Shown: positions 1-5,995 of the stretch, piece by piece
Position numbering within the stretch: position 1 is the stretch's first letter
Layout of the letters: each line of letters opens with the position of its first letter
NCBI GenBank assembly: GCA_900552945.1
Contig: USBI01000060.1
Span: forward strand, 1 to 8,931
Direction: 5' to 3'
DNA: 8,931 nt
Origin: an uncultured Oscillospiraceae bacterium
Lineage (GTDB): Bacteria; Bacillota; Clostridia; Oscillospirales; Ruminococcaceae
Position numbers and translations under genes: made by a program
Notes under the pieces: model-generated
Seen by the model: the letters and a program-made list of their open reading frames with translations, nothing else
Database searches by the model: none
Told to the model about the DNA's origin: nothing

Positions 1-17
1 ATTTGGCTTTTTGATAT

Positions 18-25
18 AGGGTGAT
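18..25 (+). promoter_or_regulatory. Ribosome binding site for the frameshifted gene
   Basis: AGGGTGAT matches the GGTGA part of the anti-Shine-Dalgarno complement and lies about 6 nt before the GTG at 31. It is the main argument that translation begins at 31 in one frame and not at the GTG at 212. Confidence 0.5.
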
Positions 26-30
26 ATATC

Positions 31-589
31 GTGGAGAAAACACCCTTGACAAATCACTTTCCAGAAAGAGATTCGTGAGGATTTCGTAGCGTATACCAAA
101 GAAAACCATAATAACGGTCTGGGCTTTTACCAGTTTGTCTGCGGTACAAAGCCGTATGATGGTTATCCGACCGCAAAAGAGTATTTCAGCCGATTTACCG
201 CAGAAAGCTGTGTGGACAACGCACAAAGAGACCTGTTTTACGACCATCTTCCGGTCTATACCGGCGGAAATGTTTATTTTAACGGCGCCGAACCCTGTGA
301 TAAGGAAGAAAATTATAAGGTCGTTGCTGATCGCGTAACGCTGGAATTGGAAGAAAAAGACGGAAGCTGGGTCTTGCATACCAACCTGTATGATTATCTG
401 CCGCAGTTTGAAACCCAGGTCATCCACACCGATTTGCTGGGCGAAGCGTTTGAACCGGAGCAGAAGTTTGAATCGCCGGATGGCACACCGATTTTGTTTG
501 ACCGGGATTACTTCGGCTGTAAGCGCGGTATCATGCCGCTTGCGGGTCCGTTTGCCGGCAGTGCCGAAGCAAACGATGTGCTGGCGTAA
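31..589 (+). pseudogene. Unrecognised small gene with an apparent +1 frameshift near position 61
   Basis: I do not recognise this family. A GTG at 31 follows a good ribosome binding site (AGGGTGAT, 18-25) and encodes MEKTPLTNHF, but this frame stops at a TGA soon after. From 62 a second frame runs openly to TAA at 587-589; upstream that frame is closed by TGA at 47-49 and has no ATG before the stop and no GTG until 212, which would cut into conserved-looking sequence. Dropping one C at 61/62 joins both parts into a 185-residue protein continuing HF-QKEIREDF. The product looks soluble, acidic, rich in aromatic residues and beta-prone (YTGGNVYFNGAEPC, LYDYLPQFETQV, DYFGCKRG); no signal peptide or membrane segment is seen. 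It could be a true pseudogene, a sequencing or assembly error, or less likely programmed frameshifting. It has no functional link I can see to the downstream thiamin gene, which has its own promoter. Confidence 0.6.
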
Positions 590-629
590 ACTGCTTTGTA
601 AGTGGTCTGTTGTGGAAATATTTTGGCGT

Positions 630-658
630 TTGACAGTGACCGCTACATATGTTATAAT
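630..658 (+). promoter_or_regulatory. Sigma-A promoter of the thiC transcription unit
   Basis: The -35 box TTGACA (630-635) and the -10 box TATAAT (653-658) are both perfect consensus matches, separated by exactly 17 nt. Transcription should begin near 665, right at the 5' strand of the first TPP aptamer's P1 helix, so almost no leader precedes the riboswitch. A strong constitutive promoter fits a unit whose control is exerted by attenuation downstream. Confidence 0.88.
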
Positions 659-664
659 TTGTGT

Positions 665-747
665 CAATGCAGGGGGACTGCGATGCAGTTGAGAAGGTAA
701 AACCTGACCCTTTGAACCTGTCAGTTTACACTGTCGTAGGGAGCTTG
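665..747 (+). ncRNA. TPP riboswitch aptamer 1 (THI element)
   Basis: This RNA binds thiamin pyrophosphate in the nascent transcript and feeds the attenuator that follows. The conserved THI-box parts are all present in order: GGGGG (672-676), a hairpin ACTGC-GAT-GCAGT (677-689), TGAGA (690-694), a small variable hairpin AGGT-AAA-ACCT, ACCCTTTGAACCTG (707-720), a CAGT-TTAC-ACTG stem-loop and CGTAGGGA (735-742). P1 can form between CAATGC (665-670) and GCTTG (743-747) with one bulged base. It is nearly identical to the second aptamer, but its pyrophosphate-side loop differs at two bases (727 and 729). Confidence 0.92.
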
Positions 748-765
748 TAATACGGCTTTGACCAG

Positions 766-798
766 AGGCATCTTCCCTGTGAAGGTGTCTTTTGTTTT
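766..798 (+). terminator. Intrinsic terminator of TPP riboswitch 1
   Basis: GGCATCTTC (767-775) pairs with GAAGGTGTC (781-789) over 9 bp including two G-U pairs, with a CCTGT loop, followed by TTTTGTTTT. Located about 20 nt after aptamer 1, it is the expression platform. The AGGGAG at 738-743 of the aptamer can alternatively pair with TTCCCT (773-778), which overlaps the terminator's left arm and loop, giving a plausible antiterminator. Confidence 0.75.
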
Positions 799-834
799 GT
801 CTTTCCTGTGTGAAAATTAAAATTGAATCGTCGT

Positions 835-915
835 TTGCGGGGGGGCTGCGTCGCAGTTGAGAAGGTAAAACCTGACCCTTTGAACCTGTCAGTTCATACT
901 GTCGTAGGGAAGCAA
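835..915 (+). ncRNA. TPP riboswitch aptamer 2 (THI element)
   Basis: This is a second complete thiamin pyrophosphate aptamer in the same leader. It has the G-run (839-845), the hairpin CTGC-GTC-GCAG (846-856), TGAGA (858-862), ACCCTTTGAACCTG (875-888), CAGT-TCAT-ACTG (890-901) and CGTAGGGA (903-910). P1 can form between TTGC (835-838) and GCAA (912-915). Positions 853-910 match 685-742 of aptamer 1 with only two substitutions. It lies directly upstream of a second terminator and of thiC, whose control by TPP riboswitches is common in bacteria. Confidence 0.93.
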
Positions 916-926
916 TCCGTTTGAAT

Positions 927-960
927 AAAACAGCGCTTCTCCGGCGCTGTTTTTTCTTTT
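927..960 (+). terminator. Intrinsic terminator of TPP riboswitch 2
   Basis: AAAACAGCGC (927-936) pairs perfectly with GCGCTGTTTT (944-953) over 10 bp with a 7-nt loop, and the run of T continues through 955 and again after a C. Only about 12 nt separate it from aptamer 2. GGGAAGC (907-913), which includes the conserved 3' end of the aptamer, can pair with GCTTCTC (935-941) in the loop and top of the left arm, so ligand-bound aptamer and antiterminator look mutually exclusive. Confidence 0.85.
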
Positions 961-986
961 CCGCAGACACAGCAGGCGTGAGCCGG

Positions 987-994
987 AAAGGAAG
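987..994 (+). promoter_or_regulatory. Ribosome binding site that decides the thiC start
   Basis: AAAGGAAG abuts an ATG at 995, too close to serve it, but its AGGA core lies 8 nt before the in-frame ATG at 1001. This favours 1001 as the true start. Confidence 0.75.
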
Positions 995-1000
995 ATGTTT

Positions 1001-2314
1001 ATGCAACAGTATTCAACCCAAATGGATGCCGCAAAACGCGGAATCGTTACACCACAGATGGAGCAGGTCGCCCAAAAGGAGCAGATGGATGTGCAGAAGC
1101 TCCGTGAATTCGTGGCTTCCGGGCGTGTGGCCATCCCGGCCAATAAAAACCATACTTCGCTTTCGGCCGAAGGGGTCGGCGAAGGGCTGCGCACAAAAAT
1201 CAATGTTAATCTCGGTGTCTCCGGTGACTGTAAGGATTACACCGCTGAGATGGAAAAGGTCAAACTGGCGCTTCGCTTTGGCGCGGAAGCCATCATGGAC
1301 CTGAGCAATTACGGGAAAACCAATACCTTCCGCCGCCAGCTGATTGAGATGTCCCCGGCCATGATTGGAACAGTACCCATGTACGACGCAATCGGCTATC
1401 TGGAAAAAGACCTGCTGGAAATCAGCGCGCAGGACTTTTTGAAGGTTGTGGAAGCGCACGCAAAAGAAGGGGTCGATTTCATGACCATCCATGCGGGCAT
1501 CAACCGGCGGGCAGTCGAAGCTTTCCGCAGGGAAGGGCGGTTAATGAACATTGTCTCCCGCGGTGGTTCACTTCTCTTTGCGTGGATGGCAATGACCGGC
1601 AACGAGAACCCGTTTTTTGAGTATTACGATGATGTTCTGGAGATTCTGCGCACCTATGACGTCACCATCAGCCTTGGCGACGCGCTCCGCCCCGGCTGCA
1701 TTGCTGACAGCTCGGATGCCGGGCAGATCAGCGAACTGATCGAACTTGGAAACCTTGTCAAACGCGCGTGGGAGAAGGATGTTCAGGTTATGGTTGAAGG
1801 CCCGGGGCATATGGCGATGAACGAGATCGCCGCGAACATGGTCATGGAAAAACGGCTTTGCCACGGCGCGCCGTTTTATGTGCTCGGCCCGCTGGTGACC
1901 GATATCGCGCCGGGGTACGATCATATTACGTCAGCCATCGGCGGAGCGATCGCCGCAGCAAACGGTGCGGATTTCCTTTGCTATGTTACACCGGCGGAGC
2001 ACCTTCGCCTGCCTGACCTTGATGACGTCAAAGAGGGAATCGTCGCCGCTAAAATTGCCGCTCATGCCGCGGATATTGCAAAGGGTGTTCCTCATGCGCG
2101 GGAGATCGACAACAAAATGTCGGAAGCACGCCACCGTGTTGACTGGGATGCTATGTTTGAGTACGCAATTGATGGGGAGAAGGCTCGCCGTTATTTTGAA
2201 AGTACACCTCCGGCAGACCGCCACACCTGTTCCATGTGCGGTAAGATGTGCGCAGTCCGCACAACGAATATGATTCTGGAAGGGAAAAAGGTGGAGTTCT
2301 GCACGGAAAAATAA
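1001..2314 (+). CDS. thiC: Phosphomethylpyrimidine synthase ThiC
   Basis: ThiC is a cytoplasmic radical-SAM enzyme that rearranges 5-aminoimidazole ribotide into 4-amino-5-hydroxymethyl-2-methylpyrimidine phosphate, the pyrimidine precursor of thiamin. The 437-residue product shows the family's motifs along its length: TQMDAAKRG (6-14), MTIHAG (161-166), SRGGS (186-190), EGPGH (266-270), [14 protein letters not shown] (296-309) and AEHLRLP (332-338). The C-terminal cluster motif is CSMCGKMC (Cys410, 413, 417), the [4Fe-4S] ligands, with CX2CX3C spacing. The length fits the shorter ThiC form that I associate with clostridia and archaea; many proteobacterial and plant forms are longer at the N terminus. 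The start at 1001 is chosen over 995 by ribosome-binding-site spacing and by the MxxYTTQMDAAK-like family start. Two TPP riboswitch-terminator modules precede it, and no other thiamin gene follows before the terminator at 2464-2501. Confidence 0.97.
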   Translation: MQQYSTQMDAAKRGIVTPQMEQVAQKEQMDVQKLREFVASGRVAIPANKNHTSLSAEGVGEGLRTKINVNLGVSGDCKDYTAEMEKVKLALRFGAEAIMDLSNYGKTNTFRRQLIEMSPAMIGTVPMYDAIGYLEKDLLEISAQDFLKVVEAHAKEGVDFMTIHAGINRRAVEAFRREGRLMNIVSRGGSLLFAWMAMTGNENPFFEYYDDVLEILRTYDVTISLGDALRPGCIADSSDAGQISELIELGNLVKRAWEKDVQVMVEGPGHMAMNEIAANMVMEKRLCHGAPFYVLGPLVTDIAPGYDHITSAIGGAIAAANGADFLCYVTPAEHLRLPDLDDVKEGIVAAKIAAHAADIAKGVPHAREIDNKMSEARHRVDWDAMFEYAIDGEKARRYFESTPPADRHTCSMCGKMCAVRTTNMILEGKKVEFCTEK

Positions 2315-2463
2315 CAGGGGTACATGTTGTTTTTCTCACCGGCAAAATCAGTATAAAACAGCTGATGGTGCTTACATACCCAATTCGCACTGTTGTGCGG
2401 CCGATTGATGACGTTCGGTAAACCGCTTTGCCGGCAGCTTCTGAAATTTCCGATTGTAAAAAT
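2315..2463. other. Non-coding 3' region between thiC and the shared terminator
   Basis: About 150 nt without a convincing gene. I see no ribosome binding site with a plausible coding frame, no strong hairpin other than the terminator that follows, and no promoter with two good boxes. It would be the 3' untranslated end of the thiC transcript. Confidence 0.5.
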
Positions 2464-2501
2464 AAAAAAGCCTTTCGCATTTCATTGCGAAAGGCTTTTT
2501 T
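2464..2501. terminator. Bidirectional intrinsic terminator between thiC and the xylanase gene
   Basis: The 16-nt arms at 2464-2479 and 2486-2501 (core AGCCTTTCGCA) are perfect reverse complements around a 6-nt loop. Because the arms begin with a run of A and end with a run of T, each strand reads as a GC-containing stem followed by U residues. It therefore can end both thiC transcription from the left and xylanase transcription from the right, the usual arrangement for convergent genes. Confidence 0.92.
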
Positions 2502-2570
2502 GTTATAAGTCAAGCTCACTAACTTTACAGCATGTTATAAACGTGCATTCTACAGCTGGTCATACAGCGG

Positions 2571-4082
2571 TTATTTGTTTCCAAAATGGAATCCCCACTG
2601 CTCTTCCAGCGCTTTTAAGCGGAAGCAGGCTTCTTTCGGCGAACCGTTTTCGTTGTAGAGCCCTGCAGCCGGAACATAGCCGGGGCCGTCAAAGCTCCAC
2701 CAGGTCAGCGCCTCCACCTCAGGCCGGGCGTAAGACAGGGTGTAGAACCACTCCATCCAGTCGGCTTGCAGCCGTTCGTTCCATTCCATCTCGTGCCACA
2801 GTCCATAGTACATATAGCGCAGGCAGTACAGGTCGCCTTCGGTGGTGAACGGCGGCACATCCTGCTTTTTGGAAGGAACGCCAAGCTCAGTCAGGTGCAT
2901 CGGCTTACCAAAGACCGAGTAACGGTCATACAGTTTGTCAATCGCCAGCATATCCCGCGAAGGAAGATAAAGCTGAATGCCGATGGCGTCGTACTCTGTG
3001 CCGAGTTCGTGCACCTTTTTGAGGTAGGTAAACGGCGTCATGTTGCGCTCAAAAACCGGTCCCCATTGAACCCGCGCGTCCGCCACGTTTTCGCCGAACA
3101 TGAAACAGGTGTTGATGATGGCGTTAGCATCTGGATTTGCTTCGTGAATGGCGTCGCAGCAGAGCTTTGTCATCTCAGCTTCCTGATCCTGTGTTAGATT
3201 ATAGGAGTTACACCAGTCGTGTGCTTCATTGATGGCGTCAAAGTATTTGATCCTGCCCTTATAACGGGTGACATGGCGTTTGACAACCCGGTCAATCTCC
3301 CGTGCGATGCTTCCGTCCTCCCATTTGAGTTCATGGGTCCACGGCGGCATGCCGGCGGTGTGTGCCCACCACATGGGATGCGCTTTGGTCAAAATCCCGC
3401 TTTTGTCAAATTCGTCCTGCAAATGGTCGAGCAGCTCGTAGGTCGGCTTTCCTTTTTCCCATTCGGTGCGTTCCAGGTAAAAGGGGAGGGTCGCGTAGTT
3501 GAATAAGGAGTCGAACATCTCTTTTAAGCCGGGTTTGTTTTCGTAAGGATACTGGAAGCCGCCGCATCCAAACAGGAAATTGTCTCTGCGGGCGCGGTTT
3601 GCAATCCGCACTCTGGCGCGTTCCACAGCGGCGAGCTCCCCTGCCCAAAGGCTGTTTGCCAGCGCTACGATGTTGTATTCCGCCGCGTTTACCGCATGAT
3701 TTGCAAGCCCAATCATGGTTTTGGCGTCGTTTAATAAAGAGGTGCACTGTACCGAAGGGATGAATTCCTTTTCCTTTAAGAGCTGTTCGACCTCATAAAT
3801 ACGGCTGACAGCCGCTTCGTGCACAAATTCAAGGGTCGCGTCTTTGCTGTATCCCATACCGCAGTTATCGGCAACGACCCACATAAATCCATAGCCGGGA
3901 ATGACCAGCTTTGCGTGAAGGATGACAGGCCCTTCCGGTACTTCCAGGTGGATGGTCCCGTCTGCGTCGATGGTGCGTTTTCTGTGGTAGGGTTCGTACT
4001 GCATGTCGGTCGCGAACAGGGTGACCAGTTCATCCCGCGTGACCGTTGTTCCGTGCGCGTTTAGGATTTTTACGTTCAGCAT
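2571..4082 (-). CDS. Glycoside hydrolase family 10 enzyme (endo-1,4-beta-xylanase-like), cytoplasmic
   Basis: GH10 enzymes cleave beta-1,4-xylan or xylo-oligosaccharides with retention of configuration. In this 503-residue protein the (beta/alpha)8 catalytic domain occupies about residues 165-495. The general acid/base is Glu286 in FDAINE and the nucleophile is Glu399 in HLTELG; HPMWWAHTAGMPPW (235-248) corresponds to the GH10 substrate-binding segment HxxxWHxxxPxW, and TWWSFDGPGY with a following PKEACF (460-487) matches the family's last strands. Residues 1-80 look like a beta-rich accessory domain, followed by a helical linker (85-165). There is no signal peptide, so the enzyme should act inside the cell on imported oligosaccharides. 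The start is the ATG at 4080-4082, preceded by AAAGGAGC with 8 nt spacing; an upstream in-frame ATG (4148) has no such site. The gene lies alone between two terminators. Exact substrate (xylan or another beta-glycan) is not certain. Confidence 0.88.
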   Translation of the reverse strand: MLNVKILNAHGTTVTRDELVTLFATDMQYEPYHRKRTIDADGTIHLEVPEGPVILHAKLVIPGYGFMWVVADNCGMGYSKDATLEFVHEAAVSRIYEVEQLLKEKEFIPSVQCTSLLNDAKTMIGLANHAVNAAEYNIVALANSLWAGELAAVERARVRIANRARRDNFLFGCGGFQYPYENKPGLKEMFDSLFNYATLPFYLERTEWEKGKPTYELLDHLQDEFDKSGILTKAHPMWWAHTAGMPPWTHELKWEDGSIAREIDRVVKRHVTRYKGRIKYFDAINEAHDWCNSYNLTQDQEAEMTKLCCDAIHEANPDANAIINTCFMFGENVADARVQWGPVFERNMTPFTYLKKVHELGTEYDAIGIQLYLPSRDMLAIDKLYDRYSVFGKPMHLTELGVPSKKQDVPPFTTEGDLYCLRYMYYGLWHEMEWNERLQADWMEWFYTLSYARPEVEALTWWSFDGPGYVPAAGLYNENGSPKEACFRLKALEEQWGFHFGNK

Positions 4083-4090
4083 GGTGTGTT

Positions 4091-4098
4091 GCTCCTTT
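4091..4098 (-). promoter_or_regulatory. Ribosome binding site of the GH10 gene
   Basis: AAAGGAGC on the minus strand ends 8 nt before the ATG at 4082 and rules out the longer in-frame start at 4148, which would place this site inside the coding region. Confidence 0.85.
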
Positions 4099-4115
4099 CG
4101 TTGGAAAATTGGATG

Positions 4116-4135
4116 ATGGAATGTGATAGTTCCAT
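4116..4135. promoter_or_regulatory. Inverted repeat at the predicted GH10 transcription start, possible operator
   Basis: ATGGAA (4116-4121) and TTCCAT (4130-4135) are perfect inverted half-sites separated by 8 nt, 20 bp overall, overlapping the -10 box edge and the expected +1 of the GH10 promoter. Size and placement fit a dimeric repressor site, but I cannot name a regulator family and none is encoded in the window. A chance palindrome is possible. Confidence 0.35.
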
Positions 4136-4161
4136 TGTAATCAAACACGGTAAAAAAACAA
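4134..4161 (-). promoter_or_regulatory. Probable promoter of the GH10 gene
   Basis: On the minus strand a TACAAT at 4139-4134 matches the -10 consensus in five of six bases. The -35 side is weak: TTGTTT about 16 nt upstream overlaps the T-run of the preceding terminator. Transcription would start near 4127, inside an inverted repeat. A weak -35 box could mean that an activator is needed. Confidence 0.45.
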
Positions 4162-4215
4162 GAGGGGCAGCAGAAAAAGTGTTCTTAAAAAGAAAACATT
4201 GATCTGCAAGCCCCT
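4152..4215 (-). terminator. Probable terminator of the GTPase-ABC exporter operon
   Basis: On the minus strand AGGGGC plus GCAG (4215-4204) pairs with CTGC plus GCCCCT (4173-4163), interrupted by a small internal loop, and encloses a second weak hairpin (TGTTTTCTT with AAGAACA). It is followed by CTTG and seven T residues (4158-4152). The branched shape is unusual, but position just after the exporter stop codon and the T-run support termination, insulating the GH10 gene. Confidence 0.6.
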
Positions 4216-4225
4216 GTGAGCAGCT

Positions 4226-5995
4226 TTATTCAAACTGCGCGCGGTAAAGCCCGGCGTAAACGCCGCCTTTTTTCATGAGTTCGCGGTGGTTGCCCTGCTC
4301 CACAATCTCGCCATTTTGCACGACCAGAATATTGTCCGCGTTTTGTATGGTAGAGAGCCGGTGGGCGATGACAAAGCAGGTTTTGTCTTTCATCAGGGCG
4401 CGCATGGCGTCTTGAATCTGCAGTTCGGTGCGTGTGTCTACGTTGGAGGTCGCTTCATCCAGAATGAGCATGTTTGCGTCCAGCAGCATGGCGCGCGCAA
4501 TGGTAAGCAGTTGCTTCTGCCCCTGAGAAATGTTCATGCCGTCTTCGTTGAGCACGGTGTCGTACCCTTTGGGCAGGTGGGAGATGTAATTGTGAATCCT
4601 TGCCGCTTTTGCCGCGTTTATGACATCCTCCATTGTGGCGCCTTTTTTTCCGTACGCGATGTTTTCAAATACCGTTCCGTTGAACAGCCAGGTATCCTGC
4701 AAAACCATCGCGTAAGCAAGGCGCAGGCTTTTTCGTGTGACGTCACGGATTTCGTGACCGTCTACCGTGATCCTTCCGCCGTCGGTATCATAAAAACGCA
4801 TGAGCAGGTTGATGAGTGTTGTTTTTCCGGCGCCGGTCGGCCCGACAATAGCGGTTAGGCTTCCGGGTTTTGCGTGCAGGTTTAGGTCGTGGATGATTGT
4901 CTTATCAGGCAGGTAACCAAAACGGATGTGCTCCATCTTCACGTCGCCGGTCACGTGGGACAGCACAGCGGCGTCCGGACGGTCTTCCGGTTCCGCCGGC
5001 TCATCAATCAGCCGGAAAACCCGTTCTGCCGCCGCACAGGCCGACTGCAATTCGCTGATGATGTTCGCAATTTCGTTGATCGGCCCGGAAAACTTGCGGG
5101 AATACAGCACGAAGGAAGAAAGATTTCCCAGTGAAATTTTCCCCCACAGGAACATAAGCGCGCCAAATATGCTGATGAGCGCAAGAGAAATGTTATTAAT
5201 AAAATTGACCGAAGGGCCGGTCATGCTTCCGTAATAATCCGCGTTGTAATATGCGTCAACCGCTTCCTTGTTTTTGACATCGAACCGCCCAATCATAGTT
5301 TCTTCCTGATGATAGGCTTTGGTCGTCCGCTGTCCGCTGATGTTTTCTTCCACAAACCCGTTGAGTTCGCCCAGCTTGATCGAACGCTTGCGGAAAAGCG
5401 GGCGCACCTTGCGTACCATGTACCGGGTAAACAGGATCGAGGTTGGAATGGTTACAACGAAAACCAGTACCAAAAGCGGGGAGATGAGCAGCATCATGAG
5501 GAAGGAACCGCCGACGGTGATGACGCTTGTGGCAATCTGAAGCAGATCGTTGGAAAGGGAAGCGTTGACCGTGTCGATGTCGTAAGAGATGCGGCTGACA
5601 ATATCACCAGTTTGATGGCTGTCAAAATAACGTACCGGCAGTTCGGTAAGCCGGTTGAATACATCTTCACGCATTCTCCCAACGACCTTCTGGCTGAGTT
5701 TGATCATCAGAACGGAAAGAATATAAGAAAGAAGGGAAGAGAACGCATAAAACAGGATTAGCAGCAGGCAGTACCAGAAAACGGACGGGAAATCCACCTG
5801 CCCGGGCTCTGTACCGATGGCGTCGATCGCCATACCTGAGATCATCGGCCCGACCAGTGCGAGCAGGTTGCTGGAGATCGAGAGCACCAGCGCGAAAAAG
5901 ACCATCCACTTGTGTTCGGAAAGATAGCGCCACAGCCGGAGGAGAACCTTCTTCCGGTCCTTTGGCTTTTCAGGAACATTTCGCAGGCTAGGCAA
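4226..5995 (-). CDS. ABC exporter half-transporter, subunit with the complete ATP site
   Basis: This 589-residue protein is a membrane half-transporter of the multidrug/lipid exporter type: an N-terminal domain with six membrane segments (about residues 28-320) fused to a nucleotide-binding domain (about 350-585). Walker A is GPTGAGKTT (385-393), the Q-loop Gln is 433, Walker B is MLILDE with catalytic Glu514, and the switch His is His545 (IAHRLS). The signature is ISQGQ (489-493) in place of LSGGQ. It should pair with the upstream subunit, in the manner of TM287/TM288, BmrC/BmrD or LmrC/LmrD. The start chosen is the TTG at 5995-5993, with GGGAGGTGG 5 nt before it; it overlaps the upstream gene's end by a few bases, suggesting translational coupling. 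An ATG at 6097 would give 34 more residues but lacks context and lies inside the upstream gene. Substrate cannot be inferred reliably. Confidence 0.93.
   Translation of the reverse strand: MPSLRNVPEKPKDRKKVLLRLWRYLSEHKWMVFFALVLSISSNLLALVGPMISGMAIDAIGTEPGQVDFPSVFWYCLLLILFYAFSSLLSYILSVLMIKLSQKVVGRMREDVFNRLTELPVRYFDSHQTGDIVSRISYDIDTVNASLSNDLLQIATSVITVGGSFLMMLLISPLLVLVFVVTIPTSILFTRYMVRKVRPLFRKRSIKLGELNGFVEENISGQRTTKAYHQEETMIGRFDVKNKEAVDAYYNADYYGSMTGPSVNFINNISLALISIFGALMFLWGKISLGNLSSFVLYSRKFSGPINEIANIISELQSACAAAERVFRLIDEPAEPEDRPDAAVLSHVTGDVKMEHIRFGYLPDKTIIHDLNLHAKPGSLTAIVGPTGAGKTTLINLLMRFYDTDGGRITVDGHEIRDVTRKSLRLAYAMVLQDTWLFNGTVFENIAYGKKGATMEDVINAAKAARIHNYISHLPKGYDTVLNEDGMNISQGQKQLLTIARAMLLDANMLILDEATSNVDTRTELQIQDAMRALMKDKTCFVIAHRLSTIQNADNILVVQNGEIVEQGNHRELMKKGGVYAGLYRAQFE

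Noticed and set aside
46..74. TTGACA at 46-51 as a -35 box of a promoter inside the orphan gene
   Set aside because: No acceptable -10 box lies 16-18 nt downstream, and the hexamer falls within the likely coding sequence (Leu-Thr codons).
797..823. Possible second promoter between the two riboswitches (TTGTCT and TAAAAT)
   Set aside because: The -35 match is poor, the spacing is only 15 nt and the hexamers fall in A/T-rich terminator tail sequence; the perfect promoter at 630-658 explains the unit.
665..910. Repeated aptamer sequence as a CRISPR-like or insertion-sequence repeat
   Set aside because: There are only two copies and their sequence matches the THI element consensus with its secondary structure, which fully explains the repeat.
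995..1000. ATG at 995 as the thiC start
   Set aside because: The ribosome binding site runs directly into it, leaving no spacer, whereas the in-frame ATG at 1001 has an 8-nt spacer.
2393..2848. Plus-strand open frame running from the thiC 3' region into the GH10 gene
   Set aside because: It crosses the perfect bidirectional terminator and runs antisense to the GH10 C terminus, has low-complexity Ser/Arg-rich sequence and no ribosome binding site.
4083..4148. Longer N terminus for the GH10 protein from the ATG at 4148
   Set aside because: The extension would contain the promoter -10 region, the palindrome and the AAAGGAGC site, and has no ribosome binding site of its own.
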